Assembly (NCBI RefSeq): GCF_000359745.1
Contig: NZ_AQHN01000011.1
Location: 124,001-188,000 of the forward strand
DNA length: 64,000 bases
Source of the DNA: Rhizobium freirei PRF 81
GTDB taxonomy: Bacteria; Pseudomonadota; Alphaproteobacteria; Rhizobiales; Rhizobiaceae
Direction: 5' to 3'
Made by a program: the position numbers and the translations under genes. The notes under the pieces were generated by a model. It ran no database searches. It was not told the DNA's origin and was given only the letters and a program-made list of their open reading frames with translations. Positions 36,930 to 45,579 of this stretch are shown here, piece by piece (position 1 is the stretch's first letter; each line of letters starts with the position of its first letter).

Positions 36930-37448
36930 ATGTTGACGGTAATCATCGAATGCCAGGATCACGAACCCGAGCTGGCGCAGACATTGGCGGTATTGGTGGC
37001 GGGCGCGGTTGAGGGGCTGGTCAGCGATGTGGTCGTGCTCGATCACGACAGCAGCGACGGCACACCACAGGTTGCGGATGCAGCCGGCTGCCGCTTTTAT
37101 TCGCAGTGGGATATCAAGGACATATTGCGTTCGGTGCGCGGCGAATGGCTGCTGCTTGTCGAGCCGGGCGCGCGGCCGCAGGCGGGCTGGATCGATGAGA
37201 TCGCCGAATATGTCTCTCTAAACAGGGTTCCGGCCCGTTTTACCGCTTCGCGGGGCTATCGGCGGCCATTTCTGCAGAGAATTGGCCGCGCCACTTCGCC
37301 GCTGGAGCTGGGCCTGCTGCTTTCTAAACATCACGCGATTTCCGTTGCCAGAACAGGCATGCGGCTGACCGAATTCGCCAAGGGCCAGAAGGGGCGGCGA
37401 CTTTCAAGCGAGCTCATTCCCTCCTGGGTAGCGCGCGCAGCGCGATAG
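36930..37448 (+). CDS. Small glycosyltransferase family 2-like protein
   Basis: A 172-residue protein with the start of a GT-A fold: LTVIIECQDHEPELAQTL and VVVLDHDSSDGT (nucleotide-sugar Asp region). It is about half the usual length of a GT2 enzyme and lacks a clear acceptor domain or membrane anchor, so catalytic activity is uncertain. A short intergenic space of about 230 bp precedes it, and no strong Shine-Dalgarno is visible. Confidence 0.65.
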   Translation: MLTVIIECQDHEPELAQTLAVLVAGAVEGLVSDVVVLDHDSSDGTPQVADAAGCRFYSQWDIKDILRSVRGEWLLLVEPGARPQAGWIDEIAEYVSLNRVPARFTASRGYRRPFLQRIGRATSPLELGLLLSKHHAISVARTGMRLTEFAKGQKGRRLSSELIPSWVARAAR

Positions 37449-37626
37449 AGCGCATTGCCCAATCCGAGATTTCATTTGAAAAGCTGCAAATAGCTGCGAT
37501 AATTCTTTTGTGGCGGCACCTCTCGCGTGTCGCGTCGGGCGGCCGACCATGAAATGCCGATATGCGGCGGAATAGGTCAGCAGAATACTCCTTGCCCGCC
37601 GGGAAATCGGCGAAAGGAGGTGCGTC

Positions 37627-37941
37627 ATGAAACGCACGATGCTAACACGCCTCGCGGCAATGGCCCTTGTGGCAGCAGCAATCCTTTATCCCGGCGTAGC
37701 CGCTTCCCAGGCGATACTCGCCTGCGCCAAGCGCGTCGATATCGTCGTCTTCCTCAGAGACCACCTCTCCGAAAGGCTTTCGGCCGTCGGCAAGCTGGAT
37801 CCCAACACGATCGTTGAAATCTATGCTGCCGATAGCGGCAACTGGACGCTGATGCTGAGCGACGCCTCCGGCCGCAGCTGCATCATCCTCAGCGGCGAGA
37901 GCTGGGAATCAATTCCTGTTTTGCCTGGGCAGAAAGCATAG
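37627..37941 (+). CDS. Small secreted protein of unknown function
   Basis: A 104-residue protein with a signal peptide (MKRTMLTRLAAMALVAAAIL, cleavage likely after AAS). The mature part has two Cys residues (ILACAKRV and SCIILS) that could form a disulfide. AAAGGAGG lies ideally before the ATG. No family was recognised. It is convergent with moaB. Confidence 0.7.
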   Translation: MKRTMLTRLAAMALVAAAILYPGVAASQAILACAKRVDIVVFLRDHLSERLSAVGKLDPNTIVEIYAADSGNWTLMLSDASGRSCIILSGESWESIPVLPGQKA

Positions 37942-37973
37942 CGTCCCGGCGAAGCGTTGCGAACCAGCAGAGC

Positions 37974-38531
37974 TTACTTGGAGCCGGCGCCGCGCTTCAG
38001 ATGTTCGTCGAGACGCGGCATGATCTCCACAAAATTGCAGGGCATGTGGCGGTAGTCGAGCTGAGCCTTGAGTATGCCGTCCCAGGCATCCTTGCAGGCG
38101 CCGGGGGAGCCGGGCAGCACGAAGATGAAGGTGGCGTTGGCGACACCGCCGGTTGCCCGCGACTGGATCGTCGCCGTGCCGATCTTGTCGTAGGAGATGC
38201 GATGAAAAACCTCGGAAAAGCCGTCCATGCGTTTTTCGAACAGGGACTCCAGCGCCTCGGGCGTGACATCGCGGCCGGTGAAGCCCGTGCCGCCCGTGGT
38301 GATCACGACGTCGATCGCATCGTTCTTCGTCCAGGCTTCCACCTGTGCGCGGATGCGCTCCTTGTCGTCGGGAACGATGGCGCGAGCAGCAAGCCTGTGG
38401 CCGGCGTCCGTGATGCGTGCAACCAGCGTGTCGCCGGATTTGTCGTCGGCGAGCGTGCGCGTGTCGGAAACGGTCAGCACGGCGATGCCGACGGGAATGA
38501 AGGGTCTTTCGCTGACTGAACCTGCCATCAT
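37974..38531 (-). CDS. moaB: Molybdenum cofactor biosynthesis protein B
   Basis: A 185-residue MogA/MoaB-fold protein for molybdopterin adenylylation. TTGGTGFTGRDVTPEAL is the signature. The start overlaps the ispE stop by four bases (ATGA), so translation is coupled, although the two pathways are unrelated. A second ATG is one codon downstream. Confidence 0.9.
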   Translation of the reverse strand: MMAGSVSERPFIPVGIAVLTVSDTRTLADDKSGDTLVARITDAGHRLAARAIVPDDKERIRAQVEAWTKNDAIDVVITTGGTGFTGRDVTPEALESLFEKRMDGFSEVFHRISYDKIGTATIQSRATGGVANATFIFVLPGSPGACKDAWDGILKAQLDYRHMPCNFVEIMPRLDEHLKRGAGSK

Positions 38532-39442
38532 GCGTCTCCCGCAATCGTCTCCGTCACCTGGAAATACCAGTCCGGCTTTTGTCTGCGAAGCGAAGCGGCC
38601 GCTTCCTTCGCCTGTTCAATATCAGCGAAGATGCCGAAACACGTCGCGCCGGAGCCGGACATGCGCGTTACGATCGCGGACTGGTTTTCGATCAGGCCGG
38701 AAAGCACCGAAATATCGCCGCAGATCGAGCGGGCCGATGGTTCGAGGTCGTTGCGTAGATTTCGGATCGTGTCGATCCATTCGCCATGTCCCTGCGGCAT
38801 CTGCGACGGAAACAGCAATGGCGGATTATCCTTGCGGGCCAGCTGGCGGAAGACCTCTGGCGTGGAGACGCCGACGAGCGGATTGCCGAGGATAATGGGA
38901 AAGGCGGGAAATGCCGGCAGCAACTCGATCGCCTCGCCGATCCCGCGCGCCACCAGCGGCTTACTGGCAAGGCACATCGGCACATCGGCGCCAAGCTTCA
39001 AGGCGATGGCGCTGATCTTTTCTTCCGGCAAGACGAGGCGCCATAGCCGCATCAGCCCGCGCAGCGTCGCGGCAGCATCCGCCGAGCCGCCGCCGATGCC
39101 CGAGGCGATCGGCAAGTTTTTTTCCAGATGGATATGGACAGCAGGCGCATCGAAACCCGCTGCATGCGCCGCCTGGCGCAGCAAATCGCGCGCCTTGAGC
39201 ACGAGATTGCCGCCCGCCTCGGCATCGGCGGAAAGAAGCGGGCCGAAGCGTCCGGAAAGACTGAATTGGTCATGCTCGCTCGCGCGAAAACCGAGGCGAT
39301 CGCCATGGCGGCTAAAGCTCACCAGCATGTCGAGCAGATGATAGCCGTCGGCGCGGCGACCGGTGACATGCAGCGCAAGGTTGATCTTCGCGGGCGCTTC
39401 CTCCGTGAGGTCGAATTCGCCCGTTGCCAAGACCGCGTTCAT
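38528..39442 (-). CDS. ispE: 4-diphosphocytidyl-2-C-methyl-D-erythritol kinase
   Basis: A 304-residue GHMP kinase of the MEP isoprenoid pathway. The substrate motif APAKINLALHV near the N-terminus and the ATP loop PIASGIGGGSADAA near 100-113 are diagnostic. It follows the TPR gene by 8 bp and overlaps moaB, giving a TPR-ispE-moaB operon. The polyprenyl synthase gene upstream uses products of the same pathway. Confidence 0.93.
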   Translation of the reverse strand: MNAVLATGEFDLTEEAPAKINLALHVTGRRADGYHLLDMLVSFSRHGDRLGFRASEHDQFSLSGRFGPLLSADAEAGGNLVLKARDLLRQAAHAAGFDAPAVHIHLEKNLPIASGIGGGSADAAATLRGLMRLWRLVLPEEKISAIALKLGADVPMCLASKPLVARGIGEAIELLPAFPAFPIILGNPLVGVSTPEVFRQLARKDNPPLLFPSQMPQGHGEWIDTIRNLRNDLEPSARSICGDISVLSGLIENQSAIVTRMSGSGATCFGIFADIEQAKEAAASLRRQKPDWYFQVTETIAGDA

Positions 39443-39450
39443 GACAAGTC

Positions 39451-41304
39451 TTAGGACTTCTTGTCGACCGGAGCCGGCGCTTTCGAATCAGGCGAGGGAG
39501 CCGGTGCCGGATCGGGCTGCTTGGTCTTGTCGACCGTCTTCGAGTCGGCGTCGAGCGCAGGCAGGCCCTTCTCGATCTTTTCCTTGATCTTCGGAATTTC
39601 GGCCTCTTCCGGCTTCGAAGCCAGTGCCCGATTCCACTGGTAGACGGCTTCCAGCTTGCGGTTGACGCGCCAATAGGCATCGCCGAGATGATCGTTGATC
39701 GTGGGATCGCCGGCCTTGAGTTGTGCTGCCCGCTCCAACTCGTTCACCGCATCGTCGAAGCGGTTGAGGCGGAAATAGGCCCAGCCGAGCGAATCGACGA
39801 TGTAGCCGTCATCCGGCTTCAGTTCGACGGCCTTGCGGATCATGTCGAGACCCTGGTCGAGGTTCATGTTCATGTCGACCCAGGAATAGCCGAGATAGTT
39901 GAGCACCTGCGGCTGATCAGGATTGAGCTCGAGGGCCTTCTTGAAGTTCGGCTCGGCTTCCGGCCATTTCTTCAGCCGCTCATAAGCGATACCGCGCTGG
40001 AAGAACACGGCCCAGTCGCTGCGCTTCGGCACGGGGCCGATGATCTGCACGGCCTTGTCGTAGTTCTCGGCCATGGCCTGGAAGTCCTTGGCATCGGAAA
40101 GGACGCTGCCATAGGCGAGATAGCTGCGGACATCATTGGGATCGGAATCGATCAGCGCCTTCAGATGCTTGCGCGCATCGTCGATCTTGCCGGATTGAGC
40201 GAGCGCAAGGCCGAGCTGAAGCTCGGAGATGCGGGCCATAGGCGAATTGTCCGGCACTTTCTTGTAGAAGGCGATGGCGCGATCGGTCTGTTCCTGCTTT
40301 TCGGCCAGCCCGCCGAGCAGAACCAGCGTATCGGCAGCCTTCGGGTCCAGCGAATTGGCGATCTGCAGATAGAGCGAGACGACATCTTCGGCGCCGTCGC
40401 GGTTCAGCGCCGCGCCGATGCTAAAGAGCACTGCGGCTGCCCCTTCGCTGGCGTTGGTCACCTGCTGGTCGGGCGTATCGCCCTTGCTGATGCTCGCGCG
40501 GAGCGCGTTGAGCGGCGCGTAGTTGCTGACGAGATTGTCGCCGACCGAAATCGCGTCGAGGGCCTTCTGCTTGTCACCGGCCTTGGCTTCAAGGCGTGCA
40601 AGCGCCATGACGGCGCGCATGAAGGTGTCCGGAGCGGTGGCGCCGCCGGTCTTATCAAGGACCGCGTCGTTCAGGTGCGAGCGCGCCGATTTGACATCGC
40701 CAATCGTCAGGGCGATGGCGGCGGCATGATAGTTCTTGAAGATGTTGAACCAGTCAGGGCCCTTCATCTTGTCGACCATCGAGATCGCTTCCTTGCCGCG
40801 GCCGGCGCCGGCGCGGGCCCAGGCCGAAAGCAGGTTGGTCATCATCCGGTCGAGATCGTTCGGACCGTTATATTTCAGGATGTCCTGCGCTGCCCGGTAT
40901 TCGTGGCGGCGGATGGCATCCATGCCGCGCACGATCGTGGTGACGCGCTCGACGGATGGGTCGCTCTTCAGCTCGTTGGCGTATTTGACGCCCTCTTCGA
41001 GATTGCCGTTCAAAAGCAGCGAGATCATCAGCCGTTGGCGAATTTCCGGATTGCCCGGGTCGATCATCAGCGCCTTCTTGTAAAGCGCGATGGCGGTATC
41101 GTAGTCGTGATCGACATCGGCCGTGCGGGCAGCCAGGAAAGCACCTGCGAAAGTATCGACACTATCCGGATCGAAGGCGACGGGGGCGCTGACCTCCGGC
41201 TTTGCCGGCTTGTCCTCAGCCCGCGCGACACTCAGGGCGGACACCGAAAGGACCGCCGCCAAGGCCACGCCCGAGAGGAAACGGATGGCAAGTCTTTGCC
41301 GCAT
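39451..41304 (-). CDS. Exported tetratricopeptide repeat protein
   Basis: A 617-residue protein: signal peptide (MRQRLAIRFLSGVALAAVLS, cleavage after ARA), then a helical array of TPR repeats through about residue 580, and a Pro/Lys/Asp-rich tail. The start is the ATG with AAAGG 8 bases upstream; two earlier in-frame ATGs lie before the signal peptide. TPR proteins of this kind scaffold envelope complexes in the periplasm. No enzymatic domain is seen. Confidence 0.82.
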   Translation of the reverse strand: MRQRLAIRFLSGVALAAVLSVSALSVARAEDKPAKPEVSAPVAFDPDSVDTFAGAFLAARTADVDHDYDTAIALYKKALMIDPGNPEIRQRLMISLLLNGNLEEGVKYANELKSDPSVERVTTIVRGMDAIRRHEYRAAQDILKYNGPNDLDRMMTNLLSAWARAGAGRGKEAISMVDKMKGPDWFNIFKNYHAAAIALTIGDVKSARSHLNDAVLDKTGGATAPDTFMRAVMALARLEAKAGDKQKALDAISVGDNLVSNYAPLNALRASISKGDTPDQQVTNASEGAAAVLFSIGAALNRDGAEDVVSLYLQIANSLDPKAADTLVLLGGLAEKQEQTDRAIAFYKKVPDNSPMARISELQLGLALAQSGKIDDARKHLKALIDSDPNDVRSYLAYGSVLSDAKDFQAMAENYDKAVQIIGPVPKRSDWAVFFQRGIAYERLKKWPEAEPNFKKALELNPDQPQVLNYLGYSWVDMNMNLDQGLDMIRKAVELKPDDGYIVDSLGWAYFRLNRFDDAVNELERAAQLKAGDPTINDHLGDAYWRVNRKLEAVYQWNRALASKPEEAEIPKIKEKIEKGLPALDADSKTVDKTKQPDPAPAPSPDSKAPAPVDKKS

Positions 41305-41427
41305 TAGAAAGCCTTTCATCGAGGGACGGCCAGCGAAGTCGCCGGCGGCATAACGCATTCGTGTCAACTGATTCACAACAGGATGGCTTTTTTGAAGCGG
41401 CGCTGCAACAAATTCGGGCCGCCGCTA

Positions 41428-42444
41428 TCAATTAACGCGTTCGATGCAGAAATCGATCACTTCCAGAAGTGCCGATTTCCAGGGCGTTTCCGGCAATGGC
41501 GCCAGGGCGTCGCGGGCGATGGTGCCATAGTGGATGGCACGAGCAATTGTGTCGGCCAGCGCGCCGTATTTCGTGATCAAGCCCAGGGCCTTTTCGAGAT
41601 TCTCGTCGCTGTTGTTGCCGGTTTCGATGGCATCGCGCCAGAAGGCGCGCTCCTTCTCGGTGCCGCGGCGATAGGCGAGGATGACGGGAAGCGTGATCTT
41701 GCCTTCGCGGAAATCGTCGCCGACATTCTTGCCGAGATCGGCAGCCTTGCCGCCGTAATCCAGCGCGTCATCGACGAGCTGGAAAGCGAGACCGAGATTG
41801 GTGCCGTAGGACTTCAGCGCATTGCGCTCCGCCTTGCCCGCATTGGCGACGATCGGGCCGACTTCGGCCGCAGCGGCAAAAAGCGCGGCAGTCTTGGCGC
41901 GGATGACCGAGAGATAATCGTCCTCGGTCGTTTCCATGTTCTTGGAAACGGAGAGTTGCAGCACTTCGCCCTCGGCGATGACGCAGGCGGCCGACGACAA
42001 GACGTCGAGCGCTTCGAGCGAGCCGACCTCGACCATCATGCGGAAAGCCTGACCAAGCAGGAAGTCGCCGACCAGCACGCTCGCCTGGTTGCCCCAGATC
42101 ATGCGGGCGGTGGATCTGCCGCGGCGCAGGTCGCTTTCATCGACTACATCGTCATGCAGCAGCGTGGCCGTGTGCAGGAATTCGACCGAGGTCGCAAGCT
42201 TGATGTGATTGTCGCCCTGATAGCTGTAAAGTGCGGCGGAAGCGATGGTCAGCATCGGCCGCAGGCGCTTGCCGCCGGAGGAGATGAGATGCTCCGCAAC
42301 CTCGGGGATCATCTGCACATCGGAGCCGGCCTTCGACAGGATGAGCTGATTGACGCGTTCCATGTCCGCCTTGGTCAGATCCACCAATGGCTTGATGGAT
42401 GCCAGTTTATTCTTGCTTTCTTCCAGCGGTATCACGACGCCCAA
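41428..42444 (-). CDS. ispB: Polyprenyl diphosphate synthase (quinone side chain)
   Basis: A 338-residue trans-isoprenyl diphosphate synthase. The first aspartate motif LLHDDVVDESDLRRG near 94-108 and the second LVDDALDYGG near 215-224 are intact. Chain length (octa- or decaprenyl) cannot be told by eye; rhizobia make ubiquinone-10. The start is read as TTG with CAGGAG upstream, giving (M)GVVIPLEESKNK; the longer frame begins with unrelated residues. Confidence 0.88.
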   Translation of the reverse strand: MGVVIPLEESKNKLASIKPLVDLTKADMERVNQLILSKAGSDVQMIPEVAEHLISSGGKRLRPMLTIASAALYSYQGDNHIKLATSVEFLHTATLLHDDVVDESDLRRGRSTARMIWGNQASVLVGDFLLGQAFRMMVEVGSLEALDVLSSAACVIAEGEVLQLSVSKNMETTEDDYLSVIRAKTAALFAAAAEVGPIVANAGKAERNALKSYGTNLGLAFQLVDDALDYGGKAADLGKNVGDDFREGKITLPVILAYRRGTEKERAFWRDAIETGNNSDENLEKALGLITKYGALADTIARAIHYGTIARDALAPLPETPWKSALLEVIDFCIERVN

Positions 42445-42552
42445 CGATCCGGACTCCTGTTCATTTTCTGCAAAGCACAATAAGAAGGGGCGAAACACGC
42501 GGCAAGAGGCGAAATGTCTCGTCGCATAAATTTGACAGGAATTCTAAGGCTT

Positions 42553-42783
42553 ATGCACGAGCTGATCCGCACCAACGACCCGGTCCTCCTCTCATTTGCG
42601 GAGAGTCTGATGAAGGATGCCGGAATTCATTGCTTCATTGCGGATCAGGCCATGAGCATTTTAGAGGGCTCGCTCGGCATGCTGCCGCGCCGTTTTCTGG
42701 TGGAAGAAGCGCGCGCCGATCAGGCGCGGCGCATCCTGATTGATGCCGGCCTCGGCGACGAGCTGCGCCCGGCAAAGACCTGA
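42553..42783 (+). CDS. DUF2007 domain protein
   Basis: A 76-residue protein, MHELIRTNDPVLLSFAESLM onward, matching the small DUF2007 (signal-transducing protein-like) family. It resembles the ferredoxin-like GlnB-type fold in some annotations, but function is unknown. AAGG precedes the ATG. It is 8 bp upstream of the tRNA methyltransferase gene and probably cotranscribed with it. Confidence 0.8.
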   Translation: MHELIRTNDPVLLSFAESLMKDAGIHCFIADQAMSILEGSLGMLPRRFLVEEARADQARRILIDAGLGDELRPAKT

Positions 42784-42791
42784 GATCCGCC

Positions 42792-43568
42792 ATGGCCGGC
42801 AGCCCCTCCGAAACGATAGATGCCTTCCATCGCGGCGCCTTCCATGTCGTCCAGCCGAAGGGCAGGGGGCATCGTTCGGGCATGGATGCCATGCTGCTGG
42901 CAGCGCTTGTGGCGGACGAGCGAGCGATCAGGGTCGCCGATCTTGGTGCGGGTGCAGGCGCGGCTGGAATGGCCGTGGCGTCCAGGCTCGATCGGGCTGA
43001 GGTCGTGCTGTTTGAGCGCTCGCCCGACATGGCCGAGTTCGCCCGCAAGAGCCTGCTTCTGCCGGGAAATAGCCGTTTTGCCGACCGTGTCTCGGTGATC
43101 GAAGCCGACGTGACGCTGACCGGCAAGGACCGCAACGAAGCGGGGCTCGTCGACGACAGCTTCCACCACGTCATCATGAACCCGCCCTTCAACGACGCCA
43201 GCGACCGACTGACGCCCGATGCGCTGAAGGCTGAGGCGCATGCCATGACGGATGGGCTGTTCGAGAAATGGATACGCACGGCGGGCGCCATCATGATCCC
43301 CGGCGGTCAGCTTTCTCTGATTGCGCGCCCGGAATCGATCGGCGAGATCGTTGCAGCCTGCGGCCGTCGCTTCGGCGGCATCGAGATCACGCCAATCCAT
43401 CCGCGTGACGGCGAAAATGCGGTGCGCATTCTGGTGACAGCGATCAAGGGATCTCGGGCGAGGCTGGCGCTGCGCGCGCCGCTGATCATGCATCGCCAGG
43501 GAACGCACAAATTCACCGATTTCGTTGACGACATGAACAATGGCCGCGCTCCATATCCGCGCCGATAG
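42792..43568 (+). CDS. tRNA1(Val) (adenine(37)-N6)-methyltransferase-like protein
   Basis: A 258-residue SAM-dependent methyltransferase of the TrmN6/YfiC type. The SAM loop is VADLGAGAGAAGM at about 48-60 and the catalytic motif NPPF is at about 130-133. A short basic C-terminal tail follows. N6-adenine methylation of tRNA is the expected activity; rRNA or other targets are possible. Confidence 0.82.
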   Translation: MAGSPSETIDAFHRGAFHVVQPKGRGHRSGMDAMLLAALVADERAIRVADLGAGAGAAGMAVASRLDRAEVVLFERSPDMAEFARKSLLLPGNSRFADRVSVIEADVTLTGKDRNEAGLVDDSFHHVIMNPPFNDASDRLTPDALKAEAHAMTDGLFEKWIRTAGAIMIPGGQLSLIARPESIGEIVAACGRRFGGIEITPIHPRDGENAVRILVTAIKGSRARLALRAPLIMHRQGTHKFTDFVDDMNNGRAPYPRR

Positions 43569-43675
43569 GGTCTCGCCCGCGTAAATCCTGGCGTGAAATG
43601 CGATCGGCAATGTTGCGTTTGCCGTTTCCATGCATACATCACGGGGCAGCAAATATCATGATTCAGGGATGACGA

Positions 43676-44536
43676 ATGGTTGGGTTCTTGAGACGCATGC
43701 TTCCGAAGCGCTTCCGCAAGGAGCGGGTGATCGTGCCCGTCGTTCGCCTGAGCGGCGTCATCTCATCCGGTGGCGGCCCGCTGCGGCAATCCCTTAATCT
43801 GGCGAGTGTATCGCTGGCGCTTGAAAAGGCCTTCGACATAAAGGCAGCGCCAGCCGTCGCCATCATCGTCAATTCGCCGGGCGGCTCTCCGGTGCAGTCG
43901 CGCATGATCTACAATCGCATCCGCGATCTGGCGGCTGATAAAAAGAAAAAGGTGCTGGTCTTCGTCGAGGATGTTGCGGCGTCCGGAGGCTATATGATCG
44001 CGCTGGCGGGTGACGAGATCATAGCCGACGCCACCTCCATTGTCGGCTCGATCGGCGTCGTCTCCGGCGGCTTCGGTTTTCCGGAATTGCTGAAGAAGCT
44101 CGGCGTCGAACGCCGCGTCTACACCGCCGGCGAAAACAAAGTGATCCTCGATCCCTTCCAGCCGGAGAAGGAAAAGGACATCGAATATCTGAAGAGCCTG
44201 CAGCTCGAAATCCATAAGGTCTTCATCGACATGGTGCTTGAACGGCGGACTGGAAAGCTCTCGGCGGACGAAACGGTGTTCTCCGGCCTGTTCTGGACGG
44301 GCGGTCGCGCGCTGGAGCTTGGCTTGATTGACGGCCTCGGCGACATGCGTCAGGAATTGAGGAAGCGTTTCGGCGACAAGGTGAAGCTTGCGCTGGTCAC
44401 CACGCCGCGCAGCCTTTTCGGCCGCAAGGCTCCAGGTATTTCGCTTGGCGGCATGGATGGCCTCGGTGCCGGCATTGCGTCCGGGCTTGCGGAAGCGGCA
44501 GAGGAAAAGGCATTGTGGGGCCGATACGGATTGTAA
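43676..44536 (+). CDS. S49 family peptidase (SppA-like signal peptide peptidase)
   Basis: A 286-residue ClpP-fold serine protease. VNSPGGSP, AASGGY with nucleophile Ser103 and AGENKVILDP with Lys155 give the Ser-Lys dyad expected for SppA-type enzymes. No clear N-terminal transmembrane helix is visible. It degrades cleaved signal peptides in other bacteria. The downstream 63-residue membrane protein gene starts 16 bp after the stop. Confidence 0.87.
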   Translation: MVGFLRRMLPKRFRKERVIVPVVRLSGVISSGGGPLRQSLNLASVSLALEKAFDIKAAPAVAIIVNSPGGSPVQSRMIYNRIRDLAADKKKKVLVFVEDVAASGGYMIALAGDEIIADATSIVGSIGVVSGGFGFPELLKKLGVERRVYTAGENKVILDPFQPEKEKDIEYLKSLQLEIHKVFIDMVLERRTGKLSADETVFSGLFWTGGRALELGLIDGLGDMRQELRKRFGDKVKLALVTTPRSLFGRKAPGISLGGMDGLGAGIASGLAEAAEEKALWGRYGL

Positions 44537-44552
44537 CCGGGAGCGTAAGGTG

Positions 44553-44744
44553 ATGCCCCAGATCATCTTCTTCATCATCGCCGTCGGCGGCATTTGGCTG
44601 CTCTATCGGCGCTTCGTGCGCGATGCCCAGAAGCTCGCCGAAAAATCCCGCCGCGCCGAAACGGAACGCCGCACCGGCGCCATGGGAACGCTCGTCAAGG
44701 ATCCGAAGACCGGCGAGTATCATGTGAAGCGCGAGGATGAATAG
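44553..44744 (+). CDS. Small single-pass membrane protein
   Basis: A 63-residue protein: a hydrophobic helix (MPQIIFFIIAVGGIWLLYRR) followed by a charged, soluble tail ending DPKTGEYHVKREDE. AAGGTG precedes the ATG. It is placed as if cotranscribed with the S49 protease. No family was recognised with confidence. Confidence 0.75.
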   Translation: MPQIIFFIIAVGGIWLLYRRFVRDAQKLAEKSRRAETERRTGAMGTLVKDPKTGEYHVKREDE

Positions 44745-44746
44745 CC

Positions 44747-44908
44747 GTGGCGATCAATGATAAGGAACGGTTGAAGGAGCTCAGGAATCTTAAACTGAAG
44801 CTACCGGATGATTGGACGTTCAGCCGTGAAGAGGCCAACGCACGGTTTGATGAAAACGCTAGCGTCGTTCCTTTACCCGGCTTGCCCAATCCGCGCCTGC
44901 GTAGCTGA
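44747..44908 (+). CDS. Possible antitoxin tail-like small protein
   Basis: A 53-residue frame from a GTG two bases after the previous stop, with GAGGA upstream. The segment LKLPDDWTFSREEANAR resembles the C-terminal tails of some type II antitoxins, but no DNA-binding domain precedes it, and the frame is closed just upstream. Its 3' end overlaps the opposite-strand parE remnant. It could be a decayed antitoxin piece or a chance frame. Confidence 0.35.
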   Translation: MAINDKERLKELRNLKLKLPDDWTFSREEANARFDENASVVPLPGLPNPRLRS

Positions 44909-45172
44909 TGCAGATGATGTGAACGGTCGCGGTCTGTTCGTTGACTGTGAAGCAGACGACTGCTTTTCCGCCGCAGGAATGGCGCGTAACCCGGGATAAA
45001 TGTCGTCGCGCGTGGTTCGGATATACGGAAAATCGGTCAGCGCGTTCAATGTCGTTTCGATTTGCTCGATTTTACTTTCGGCTATGGCATAATCGGCATA
45101 TTCGCCAATCAGTATCGTGATATTAAAAAGGTCGTCGCGAACGAGGGGATGACGACTAACCTCATACGTCAT
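44859..45172 (-). pseudogene. parE-type toxin gene with a frameshift
   Basis: The reading frame starts MTYEVSRHPLVRDDL and proceeds as a ParE/RelE toxin to GLRAIPAAEK, then meets unrelated residues. Shifting frame by one base near 44961 restores VVCFTV, HIICISYAGADWASRV and a stop at 44859, the expected ParE ending. One missing base therefore breaks the gene about two thirds of the way through. The start overlaps the end of the parD gene by 11 bases, as in functional parDE operons. Confidence 0.8.
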
Positions 45173-45461
45173 TCTGCCTCTTATCCATTTTTTTTCGGAT
45201 GAGTGCACGGACGTCGTCAAACAAAGTATCACCCTTTAGCGGTATCCATTGATCTTCAGGCAGTTCCATCCGGCGGCGAATTTCATCCGCCATGCCGAAA
45301 ACGGCATCGGCCGGTGCTTCATGATGATGCCTTATTTGATCGACGTGCTCGATCGCAGCTTCAACAAGGCTGGAAATCGATGGAAACGCACCTTCCTCCA
45401 CCATCTTTTCAGCGAGGCGAAGATGATGTTCAGACAATGTGATTTCGGTTTTGATGTTCAT
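45162..45461 (-). CDS. ParD-like antitoxin
   Basis: A 99-residue protein. The N-terminal part (KTEITLSEHHLRLAEKMVEE then SISSLVEAAIEHVD) has the ribbon-helix-helix pattern of ParD/CC2985-type antitoxins, and the C-terminal part is charged as for toxin binding. GGAGAAG precedes the ATG. Its partner toxin gene immediately downstream is frameshifted, so the antitoxin would now be an orphan. Confidence 0.78.
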   Translation of the reverse strand: MNIKTEITLSEHHLRLAEKMVEEGAFPSISSLVEAAIEHVDQIRHHHEAPADAVFGMADEIRRRMELPEDQWIPLKGDTLFDDVRALIRKKMDKRQNDV

Positions 45462-45579
45462 TATCTTCTCCAGGCAGCGTGGAGAAGCATAGCGCTATCT
45501 ATACGTCATGTCTTGACCCTTGTCTCCTATCGTGGCACCTGTCGCGCCACCCTACACTAAGCAGATAGTAGCTGATCCC

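Noticed and set aside
39688..41307. 539-codon frame opposite the TPR gene
   Set aside because: Antisense shadow; the minus-strand protein has a signal peptide and TPR repeats.
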